Source: Thermococcus sp. (lineage in GTDB: Archaea; Methanobacteriota_B; Thermococci; Thermococcales; Thermococcaceae). Taken from it: a stretch of DNA of 10,790 bases. Location: contig JAMOTW010000039.1 of the NCBI GenBank assembly GCA_027062125.1, positions 1 through 10,790 on the forward strand, in the 5' to 3' direction. Of the stretch, positions 6,152 through 10,790 are shown in pieces; position 1 is the first letter of the stretch; every line of letters starts with the position of its first letter. The notes below the pieces were generated by a model that was given only the letters and a program-made list of their open reading frames with translations, was not told where the DNA came from and ran no database searches. The position numbers and the translations under genes were made by a program.

Positions 6152-6326
6152 GAAGAATTGCACCCGCCTCCGCCTCTTCCCTCGTGTAGTTTATCGGCAC
6201 GTCCCTCTTCCTCAGCTTGTATAGGATTCCCTCGCGGTAAAGCTCTATGGCGGCAAGAAGAACGAGTTTCCTCTCCGGCTTCGGTCCAAGGAAGTCACGG
6301 AACGCCTTGGGTGTAATACTCCCCAT
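6141..6326 (-). CDS. UPF0175-type protein, shortened; probable antitoxin remnant
   Basis: A 61-residue product whose two halves look like the two ends of a UPF0175 protein, a small helix-turn-helix family often paired with PIN-domain toxins. The first half has RDFLGPKPERKLVLLAAIEL and YREGIL; the second has YKLRKRDVPINYTREEAEAGA. In the family as I know it, about 20 residues lie between (a segment of the kind ISLGKAAELAG...REFL) and form the helix-turn-helix; here they are missing in frame. Start ATG 6324-6326 has a ribosome site (GATGAGG) and a promoter at 6353-6369, so it can still be expressed. No partner toxin is next to it. The 3' end overlaps the ATPase gene by 11 bases, tail to tail. 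Family placement is from memory of the pattern. Confidence 0.6.
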   Translation of the reverse strand: MGSITPKAFRDFLGPKPERKLVLLAAIELYREGILYKLRKRDVPINYTREEAEAGAILLMI

Positions 6327-6352
6327 GCCCTCATCTGAACTACGTTGGCGGC

Positions 6353-6369
6353 GAGATATTTAGGGTTTC
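6353..6369 (-). promoter_or_regulatory. Promoter of the UPF0175-like gene
   Basis: The minus strand reads GAAACCCTAAATATCTC, a BRE/TATA element 29 bases ahead of ATG 6326, which predicts a very short leader. It overlaps the last bases of the HEPN gene remnant. Confidence 0.55.
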
Positions 6370-6750
6370 AGCTTTTCAGTCTCTCCAGGACGAACTCCCG
6401 GACTTTTGAGGTCAGTTCGATGGCTTCTCTAGCCTCATCAATATCGGGCTCAAAGAGACCCGGATACCTCGTCTCGACGGCGTACTCCGTGAGCCGGTCA
6501 ACCTCTTTCTTCAGCAGGTCTTTGAAGGAGGGATCTATCTTGGAGCACTCCAGAACAAGGGCCTTGATGTCATGTGTTTTTGAAACCGGCTTGTAATGAT
6601 GGATGAGGAACGCCTTCAGGAACTTCTCTGCAGCCTGCTGCGCGTGAAGCATATTATCCAAGGTGCAGGCTTCTTAAAACTTAGGAGTGCCTCCGCTGTG
6701 AACAGGTCTTCCTCAGCCCGCTTTATCCACGCCGCCACGTCGGGTCTCAT
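6368..6750 (-). pseudogene. HEPN-domain toxin gene broken by a one-base frameshift
   Basis: Starting at ATG 6748-6750, the frame reads MRPDVAAWIKRAEEDLFTAE through PWIICF (codon 35). It then goes out of frame and stops after 44 codons (TRSRLQRSS). The HEPN family continues in the next frame with HAQQAAEKFLKAFLIHH, THDIKAL and LTEYAVETRYPGLFEP to a stop at 6368. At the junction the bases read TTCACGCG (about 6648-6641); one extra C would restore FHAQQAAEKFLKA and give a 127-residue protein, normal for HEPN partners of MNT proteins. The ATG overlaps the MNT stop (ATGA), the classic layout of a HEPN/MNT toxin-antitoxin pair. The classical RxxxxxH ribonuclease motif is not evident; RYPG marks the archaeal subgroup. 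A restart at internal TTG or ATG codons (6661, 6652) would lack the first helix. Confidence 0.8.
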
Positions 6751-7067
6751 ATCTTTACTCCCTCCCTGGCGGCGTAGTAGTATATGAACCCCGGAGAACT
6801 CACGTATTTTTCAAATGCCTCTTTTGATACTATCACGAGATCAAGGGGAACATCAACATGCCTGTAAACGCTGTACCACAACTCCCTGTATTTCTTTCTG
6901 TCTATGTCTTCTGAAATTACGACGAGAACGTCCCAGTCTGAGCCCTCTTTGAAGTCTCCCCTGGCCCGGGAGCCAAAGAGGAGAACCTCTTCTACATTAA
7001 CTCCCCTCTTCGAGAACTCCTTCAGAATAACGTTTTTTATTCTCCTTACAACTTCCCTGCTCTCCAT
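6747..7067 (-). CDS. MNT-type minimal nucleotidyltransferase, antitoxin of a HEPN/MNT pair
   Basis: A 106-residue protein of the polymerase-beta-like nucleotidyltransferase superfamily. Catalytic signature: LLFGSRARGDFKEGSDWDVLV (29-49) with G32-S33 and metal ligands D44 and D46; the third carboxylate is D76 in VDVPLDLVIV. In characterised HEPN/MNT systems the MNT protein silences the HEPN ribonuclease by transferring AMP to it. The fold and active site here look complete, while the overlapping downstream HEPN gene is frameshifted, so the antitoxin seems to have outlived its toxin. The ribosome site before ATG 7067 is weak, but the TATA at 7091-7100 predicts a transcript starting almost at the ATG, so leaderless translation would fit. 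Length is normal for the family. Confidence 0.85.
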   Translation of the reverse strand: MESREVVRRIKNVILKEFSKRGVNVEEVLLFGSRARGDFKEGSDWDVLVVISEDIDRKKYRELWYSVYRHVDVPLDLVIVSKEAFEKYVSSPGFIYYYAAREGVKI

Positions 7068-7087
7068 CAGTGGAACTTCTCTACCTT

Positions 7088-7105
7088 AGATTATTTATGG
7101 GTTTC
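7088..7105 (-). promoter_or_regulatory. Promoter of the MNT/HEPN unit
   Basis: The minus strand reads GAAACCCATAAATAATCT, a BRE plus TATA element. Its distance to ATG 7067 (about 24-31 bases) implies a leaderless or near-leaderless mRNA. Confidence 0.55.
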
Positions 7106-7126
7106 GCAGGGAGAGAAAAGGAACCC

Positions 7127-8293
7127 TCACCTCGCGTGAATCTCCACTATATCCCCATCTTCGAGCACGTGGTCTGCCCCAACCCTCTGGCCAGGAAACT
7201 TGACGCTCTTGCCCCAGACCCTCGCGTAGCGGAAGTTCTTGGCGAAGTCCTTGTGAATCCTCTCAGCTAAATCCATAACGGTTGAGCCCTTCTTGAGCGG
7301 CACCGGCGGGTAGGCCGGCTCCTCGCCGGGGCTCTTGGTGAAGACGCGGATTATTCCGGCCAGCTCGTAGAGCTCGTCCTTGAGTTTGTCAAGCTGAATC
7401 TTCCTCTTCGCCGAGACTGGGACTATCTTGAACCTGTCCCCGTAGGCTTCAACGAGTTTCTCGTAGTTCTCCTTGCTCCCGGGGGCGTCGCCCTTGTTGG
7501 CTATGATTATGGCCCTCCTCCAGACGAGGCTCTCGTCGAGGGCATCGGCGAACTCCTCCAGAGTCACCGGTTCCTTGACGGTTATCTCGGCCGAGTGAAT
7601 CCTCTCCTCGCGGAGCATCTTCATGACCTCGTTGATGTCGCCCTTGATGTTCTCCTGGCCGTTGATGACTATTCCGCCCATCGCGGTTCTCTTTATCTCC
7701 ACCCTCGGGCGGCGCTTGTTGAGCTTTATGCCTGCCCTCTCGAACTCCTTGAGGAGAATTTCCATCTGCTTCACGGGGTCTTGGGAGAGGTCAACGACGA
7801 TTGCTATGGCGTCGGCGTTCCTTATGACGCTCAGGAGCTGGGGCCCCATTCCCTTTCCGAGGGCGGCGCCCTCAACCAGTCCGGGAACCTCGACGAGCTG
7901 TATCTGGACGTCCTTGTGGTGCATCATGCCCGGGATGGGCTCCACTGTCGTGAAGGCGTAGTCGGCGACGTCGGCATCGACGTTGGTGAGTGCCTTCATA
8001 AGGGAGCTCTTGCCGACGTTGGGCAATCCCGCGAGAACTATCTGCGCCGCTCCTTCCTTCCTCACCGCTAGGGAGGGTCCGCCACCGCCCTTCTTCATCT
8101 GGCGCTGTTTCTCCAGCTCCTTCCTCAGTTCGGCGAGCTTTCGCTTTATCTGGAGGCGGAGCTTTTCCGTTCCCTTGTGCTTGGGGACGGTGGCGTACAT
8201 CTTCTCAAGGGCGCGTATCTTCTCTGGAATGGTCTTGGCGTTCCTGTACTCTTCCTCCGCCGCCAGATACTCCGCTGTGACGTTCGTTGGCAT
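7127..8293 (-). CDS. GTP-binding protein with TGS domain, DRG/Obg-like
   Basis: A 388-residue GTPase of the DRG branch of the Obg superfamily, expected to act in the cytoplasm on ribosomes or translation. Domains in order: a charged helical N-terminus (about 1-68), a GGGG linker, then the G domain with G1 GLPNVGKSS (89-97), G2 around FTTVEPIPGM (114-123), G3 VEVPGLVEG (134-142), G4 NKGD (266-269) and G5 SAK (294-296), and a TGS domain (about 337-388, STVMDLAERIHKDF to DGDIVEIHAR). G3 has Glu where DxPG is the textbook form. The ATG at 8293 has a clear ribosome site (GGGAGGGTC). Size and order match archaeal DRG-like proteins, so this is probably a housekeeping gene. It stands alone on this strand and diverges from the FL11-like regulator; the 119-base gap carries both promoters. 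Confidence 0.92.
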   Translation of the reverse strand: MPTNVTAEYLAAEEEYRNAKTIPEKIRALEKMYATVPKHKGTEKLRLQIKRKLAELRKELEKQRQMKKGGGGPSLAVRKEGAAQIVLAGLPNVGKSSLMKALTNVDADVADYAFTTVEPIPGMMHHKDVQIQLVEVPGLVEGAALGKGMGPQLLSVIRNADAIAIVVDLSQDPVKQMEILLKEFERAGIKLNKRRPRVEIKRTAMGGIVINGQENIKGDINEVMKMLREERIHSAEITVKEPVTLEEFADALDESLVWRRAIIIANKGDAPGSKENYEKLVEAYGDRFKIVPVSAKRKIQLDKLKDELYELAGIIRVFTKSPGEEPAYPPVPLKKGSTVMDLAERIHKDFAKNFRYARVWGKSVKFPGQRVGADHVLEDGDIVEIHAR

Positions 8294-8334
8294 CGCTGAC
8301 CCTCCCAGAAGTTCTGAACTTAAAAGCGAGGGGC

Positions 8335-8346
8335 GTTTTATAAAAG
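8335..8346 (-). promoter_or_regulatory. Promoter of the DRG-like GTPase gene
   Basis: The minus strand has CTTTTATAAAAC, a strong TATA box 42-53 bases ahead of ATG 8293, predicting a leader of about 20 bases with the ribosome site. A second T/A-rich element, CGCTTTTAAGTT (8329-8318), is closer and less likely. Confidence 0.5.
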
Positions 8347-8369
8347 TATGGTTCCCGGAAATCGGCAGG

Positions 8370-8379
8370 TTTATATAGG
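8370..8379 (+). promoter_or_regulatory. TATA box of the FL11-like regulator gene
   Basis: TTTATATAGG lies 34-43 bases ahead of ATG 8413, predicting transcription start near 8398-8402 and a leader of about 12 bases with the GGTGAT ribosome site. Confidence 0.6.
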
Positions 8380-8383
8380 CTTT

Positions 8384-8396
8384 CGAAAATTTTTTT
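8384..8396. promoter_or_regulatory. Candidate FL11-type operator (autoregulation)
   Basis: CGAAAATTTTTTT matches 10 of 13 positions of TGAAAWWWTTTCA, the site described for the Pyrococcus regulator FL11. It lies between the TATA box and the predicted start of the FL11-like gene itself, where binding would repress transcription. AT-rich promoters can match by chance. Confidence 0.45.
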
Positions 8397-8412
8397 ACCG
8401 GCGGTGATGCTC

Positions 8413-8865
8413 ATGCGAACGGGTTTGGACGAGGTGGATAAGAAGATACTCGCGATACTCCAGAGGAACAGCAGAACGCCCCTGAGGGAGATTTCCAAGG
8501 AGGTAGGGCTGGCAGAATCGACCGTCTACGAGAGGATAAAGAAGCTGAAGGAGCGCGGGATAATAAAGAAGTTCACCGTGATACTCGACCCGGAGTCGCT
8601 CGGCTTCGAGATACTGGCCTTCATCCTCATCAAATCCAAGGCCGGCATGTACTCCCACGTCGCCACCGAGCTCAAGCAGTACCCGCAGATAGTCGAAATC
8701 TACGAAACGACGGGCGATTACGACATGCTTGTCAAGATAAGGACCGGCGGCAGCGACGAGCTCAACGAGTTCTTGGACAGAATAGGCGAGATAGACGGCG
8801 TCGTCGCAACCCACACGATGGTCGTCCTCAAGGTCCACAAGGAGACGACCGAGCTCCCCCTCTGA
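8413..8865 (+). CDS. Lrp/AsnC-family transcription regulator, FL11-like
   Basis: A 150-residue feast/famine regulator. The N-terminal DNA-binding helix-turn-helix is clear: LDEVDKKILAILQRNSRTPL (5-24), then REISKEVGLAESTVYERIKKL (25-45) and RGIIKKFTVILDPESLGF. The C-terminal RAM effector and oligomer domain includes AFILIKSKAG and IYETTGDYDMLVKIRT (96-111), whose GDYD loop lines the amino-acid pocket. The protein closely resembles Pyrococcus FL11, which binds TGAAAWWWTTTCA and responds to lysine; that it keeps this specificity is inferred. ATG 8413 is chosen because GGTGAT (8403-8408) sits about 4 bases ahead; GTG 8404 and ATG 8407 overlap that site. A likely self-binding site lies in its promoter, and a second possible site lies at 9546-9559. 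Confidence 0.92.
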   Translation: MRTGLDEVDKKILAILQRNSRTPLREISKEVGLAESTVYERIKKLKERGIIKKFTVILDPESLGFEILAFILIKSKAGMYSHVATELKQYPQIVEIYETTGDYDMLVKIRTGGSDELNEFLDRIGEIDGVVATHTMVVLKVHKETTELPL

Positions 8866-8882
8866 CCAGTTCTGCCCAGAAA

Positions 8883-8892
8883 GGGTTATAAG
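8883..8892 (+). promoter_or_regulatory. TATA box of the PfpI gene
   Basis: GGGTTATAAG, preceded by an A-rich BRE (CAGAAA), gives a predicted start near 8911-8915 and a short leader with the strong GGAGGTG ribosome site at 8926-8932. Confidence 0.5.
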
Positions 8893-8937
8893 TGGCTTTT
8901 TCTATTTTCCTCTGAACGTTAGCATGGAGGTGTTTCT

Positions 8938-9438
8938 ATGAAGGTGCTGTTTCTAAGCGCGGACGAGTTCGAGGACCTGGAGCTTATCTACCCGCTTCAC
9001 AGGCTCAAGGAGGAGAACCACGAGGTCTACGTGGCGAGCTTCAAGCGCGGAAAAATAACCGGCAAACACGGCTATTCCGTGAACGTTGACCTCGCCTTTG
9101 ATGAAGTCGACCCGGACGAGTTCGATGCGCTGGTTCTTCCGGGAGGAAAGGCTCCCGAGCGGGTCAGGATTAACGGGAAGGCCGTGATGATAGCGAAGAA
9201 GATGTTTGAGGACGGGAAGCCCGTCGCCAGCATATGCCACGGGCCGCAGATACTCATCTCCGCCGGCGTGCTGAAGGGCAGGAGGGGCACGAGCACGGTA
9301 ACCATCCGCGACGACGTGAAGAACGCCGGGGCCGAGTGGGTCGACGCTGAGGTGGTCGTCGACGGCAACTGGGTCAGCTCAAGGCATCCCGGAGATTTAT
9401 ACGCATGGATGCGCGAGTTCGTGAAGCTCCTGAAGTGA
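8938..9438 (+). CDS. pfpI: PfpI-family intracellular protease / DJ-1 superfamily
   Basis: A 166-residue class I glutamine-amidotransferase-like protein, the length of Pyrococcus PfpI (166). Catalytic features are in the known places: nucleophile C100 and H101 in ASICHGPQIL (97-106), E74 in KAPERVR, supplied across the subunit contact in the PfpI hexamer, and the conserved acidic EFEDLE near residue 12. LVLPGG (65-70) is the other family signature. PfpI forms hexamers and higher rings with peptidase activity; some relatives have been reported as deglycases, so the in vivo role is debated. It acts in the cytoplasm; no signal peptide is seen. The start ATG has the best ribosome site in the window, GGAGGTG. 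It follows the FL11-like gene by 72 bases with its own TATA box, so it is probably a separate transcript. Confidence 0.93.
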   Translation: MKVLFLSADEFEDLELIYPLHRLKEENHEVYVASFKRGKITGKHGYSVNVDLAFDEVDPDEFDALVLPGGKAPERVRINGKAVMIAKKMFEDGKPVASICHGPQILISAGVLKGRRGTSTVTIRDDVKNAGAEWVDAEVVVDGNWVSSRHPGDLYAWMREFVKLLK

Positions 9439-9530
9439 GTGCTTCTTCATTTTTCCATTGCTTTCGCTTCTCGAACTCTCCTTGCAGTTTTGGGCGTTGC
9501 CTTCCCTGGCATAACTTCCAGAAAGCGTAA

Positions 9531-9540
9531 AGTTTATACG
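9531..9540 (+). promoter_or_regulatory. TATA box of the repeat-containing envelope protein gene
   Basis: AGTTTATACG after GAAAGCGTAA is a BRE/TATA element. Initiation is predicted near 9558-9564, after the first in-frame ATG (9545), which helps decide the protein start. Confidence 0.5.
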
Positions 9541-9545
9541 GTGAA

Positions 9546-9559
9546 TGAAGAAATTTTCA
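9546..9559. promoter_or_regulatory. Possible FL11-type operator before the envelope module
   Basis: TGAAGAAATTTTCA has perfect TGAA/TTCA ends and, as a 13-base window (9547-9559), matches 10 of 13 positions of the FL11 consensus. It lies just downstream of the TATA box, at the predicted start. This could link the envelope genes to the regulator about 1 kb upstream, but the evidence is a single imperfect site. Confidence 0.3.
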
Positions 9560-9571
9560 TTGGTGGGTATG

Positions 9572-10303
9572 ATGCGCAGAAAGGCGGGGTTTTTGGGTGC
9601 GGTTGTGGGCGTTGCCATAGTTCTGCTCCTCGTTGGTGTAGTTGTGACTGCCCTGGCCCTTCATGGCGATATATGCATCGGGGGAATAACTCCGAAAAAA
9701 GACGCCGGCCCTCTGGAGGAGCTCGGCCGCTTTGACGCCGGGTCCGTAGTTGTTAGGAACGTGGTCGGGGAGGTCCAGCTGATTCCCTCCAACGTTAGCG
9801 GGGTGGTGGTTAAAAGCAACCTCCCTGTAAATGCAACCTACCAGAACGGCCTTCTGACTGTTTACTGCCTCGTTGAAAAGAAGAGAAGCGGGTTTGGAAT
9901 CAGTACTCACAACCTCTGCGAGGATTACAAAAACGGAAGGATTATCATAGAGGTGGGGAAGGAATTGGCCGACGTCTGGGTTCAGAACACGGTTGGAGAC
10001 GTTTTTATAGAGGCGAATGCCACGAGGCTCCTCTTCGAGGACATTGTCGGGGACGTTCGCGCCAGCGCCCCCGCTGAGTACCGGGTGGAGGACGTTGTGG
10101 GCGACGTCTCGATACACGCGGAGGGCGAAGTAAGGGTCAGCGACGTCGTGGGGGACGTCCACATCACCGTTCCCGAGGAATACGCCGTGGAGCTGAGTGT
10201 CGAGGACGTCATAGGGGACGTTAAGAACACCCATTCCGGCAGCGGGATGCCGGTGCTCGTGATGGTCTCGAACGTCATAGGGGATGTAACCGTCGGGCAA
10301 TGA
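9572..10303 (+). CDS. Membrane-anchored beta-repeat protein, DUF4097/toastrack-like
   Basis: A 243-residue protein with a basic start (MRRK), one membrane helix (about 8-30, GAVVGVAIVLLLVGVVVTALAL) and a large domain probably outside the cell. Seven copies of a V-(I/V)-G-(D/E)-V motif occur at about 64, 140, 158, 175, 192, 213 and 235. The last six are 17-22 residues apart, the pattern of a stacked beta-strand (toastrack or adhesin-like) repeat. Three cysteines follow the helix (C35, C99, C116). Domains of this class accompany PspC proteins in bacterial and archaeal envelope-stress loci, as here with the next gene. The ATG at 9572 is preferred: GGTGGG (9562-9567) lies four bases ahead. ATGs at 9545 and 9569 share the frame, but 9545 lies before the predicted transcript start. 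Its biochemical role is unknown. Confidence 0.8.
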   Translation: MRRKAGFLGAVVGVAIVLLLVGVVVTALALHGDICIGGITPKKDAGPLEELGRFDAGSVVVRNVVGEVQLIPSNVSGVVVKSNLPVNATYQNGLLTVYCLVEKKRSGFGISTHNLCEDYKNGRIIIEVGKELADVWVQNTVGDVFIEANATRLLFEDIVGDVRASAPAEYRVEDVVGDVSIHAEGEVRVSDVVGDVHITVPEEYAVELSVEDVIGDVKNTHSGSGMPVLVMVSNVIGDVTVGQ

Positions 10304-10312
10304 TTTTTAAAG
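10304..10312 (+). promoter_or_regulatory. Weak TATA-like element before the PspC gene
   Basis: TTTTTAAAG directly after the stop of the repeat protein lies 32-40 bases ahead of ATG 10344. It could give a separate PspC transcript with a short leader; read-through from the gene before is equally possible. Confidence 0.35.
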
Positions 10313-10343
10313 TCCCCCAATCTTTTCTAACCCGGTGGAAAGA

Positions 10344-10778
10344 ATGGCGAGGAAACTGATGAGATCGAAGAGGGACAGGGTTCTCCTGGGCGTGTTGGGT
10401 GGATTAGCGGAGCACCTCGACGTTGACCCCACCCTCGTGAGGCTGATATTCATAGTCCTCCTCGTCTTCAACCCGGTGGCGATGACGCTGCTATATTTCA
10501 TAGCGGCCGTTATAATCCCAGAGGAGGACAGCGAAGGCGTTGAGGAACCGCTCTCCGACAGGGTTGACAGGGTGGTTAACGAGACCGGTGATAGACTGGG
10601 CGAGATTTTCTCAGGAAACGAGAACACGAAGGCGATGGCACTCGTCCTCATACTCCTCGGCGCGATACTGCTGGCCGGACCTTTCATCCCCGTCTTCATG
10701 CCGGCCGTTGATTTCAGAACACTCCTCGCGGTCGTCTTCCTCGTGGTCGGGGTGGCTCTGCTCGTGAGGGGTGACTGA
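10344..10778 (+). CDS. PspC-domain membrane protein
   Basis: A 144-residue protein. Residues 3-60 form a PspC domain: RKLMRSKRDRVLLGVLGGLA and HLDVDPTLVRLIFIVLLV, then TLLYFIAAVIIPEE. An acidic linker (61-95) and two more hydrophobic helices (about 97-118 and 125-142) follow, so roughly three membrane passes. PspC proteins take part in phage-shock and related membrane-stress responses, in bacteria as sensors or tethers of PspA-type proteins; the archaeal function is little known. ATG 10344 has GGTGG five bases ahead (10334-10338), whereas GTG 10335 overlaps that site. It follows the toastrack-like gene by 40 bases and is followed immediately by another start, so the three look like one module. 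Confidence 0.88.
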   Translation: MARKLMRSKRDRVLLGVLGGLAEHLDVDPTLVRLIFIVLLVFNPVAMTLLYFIAAVIIPEEDSEGVEEPLSDRVDRVVNETGDRLGEIFSGNENTKAMALVLILLGAILLAGPFIPVFMPAVDFRTLLAVVFLVVGVALLVRGD

Positions 10779-10779
10779 G

Positions 10780-10790
10780 ATGAAGTGGTT
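10780..10790 (+). CDS. Start of a further gene in the PspC module (3 codons only)
   Basis: ATG at 10780-10782 lies one base after the PspC stop and 5 bases after a GAGGGGTGA ribosome site inside the end of the PspC gene. Only M-K-W and two further bases are in the window, so the product cannot be named. The tight spacing suggests co-translation with PspC. Confidence 0.5.

Noticed and set aside
8395..8838. Minus-strand frame opposite the FL11-like gene
   Set aside because: Antisense shadow of a clear Lrp/AsnC protein, without ribosome site or domain.
8924..8941. Five-codon upstream frame (ATG GAG GTG TTT CTA TGA) overlapping the PfpI start
   Set aside because: It consists mostly of the GGAGGTG ribosome site itself, so the ATG ahead of it is most likely chance.
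9557..10300. Long minus-strand open frame opposite the repeat protein
   Set aside because: Its DVxHDV-like repeats are only the reverse reading of the V-G-D-V repeats; no start signals or known domain.

Overview
The window looks like the chromosome of a hyperthermophilic euryarchaeon of the order Thermococcales (Thermococcus or Pyrococcus type). The evidence is compact genes with GGTG-type ribosome binding sites, archaeal BRE/TATA boxes about 25-50 bp ahead of starts, four-base ATGA gene overlaps, GC-rich third codon positions, and proteins close to known Pyrococcus ones: an FL11-type Lrp/AsnC regulator, PfpI, a DRG/Obg-like TGS GTPase, and a sarcosine-oxidase/proline-dehydrogenase alpha subunit. 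This is inferred from sequence character; no database search was possible.

Bases 1-2670 (minus strand) form a proline uptake and oxidation block. A tiny one-helix membrane protein overlaps by ATGA with a PutP-like Na+/proline symporter. A 5'-partial FAD-dependent dehydrogenase alpha subunit follows behind its own promoter. A perfect inverted repeat lies at the predicted transcription start of the symporter pair and is a good operator candidate. On the plus strand, a 160-residue protein of unknown function (2835-3317) is followed by a cluster of G/C hairpins (3327-3437).

Bases 3454-4831 (minus) encode a membrane-anchored protein with a PH/GRAM-like C-terminal domain. Its frame is broken in a GA repeat, and its middle third is strikingly AT-rich, as if patched in by recombination. 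Bases 5036-6151 (plus) encode an archaeal AAA+/STAND-type ATPase with a winged-helix tail.

Bases 6141-7105 (minus) are a decaying toxin-antitoxin patch. It holds an intact MNT nucleotidyltransferase, an overlapping HEPN gene broken by a one-base frameshift, and a UPF0175-type protein that seems to lack its central helix-turn-helix. The mosaic gene, the UPF0175 gene and the MNT gene share a nearly identical extended core promoter.

Bases 7127-8293 (minus) encode the TGS GTPase. On the plus strand follow the FL11-like regulator (8413-8865), with a likely autoregulatory site, and PfpI (8938-9438). The last part is an envelope module: a membrane-anchored beta-repeat protein with seven V-(I/V)-G-D/E-V units (DUF4097/toastrack-like), a PspC-domain protein, and the first codons of a third gene at the window edge. 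This is the arrangement of a phage-shock-like membrane stress system. No tRNA, rRNA, CRISPR array or intact transposon was seen, and no gene-free stretch exceeds about 220 bases.
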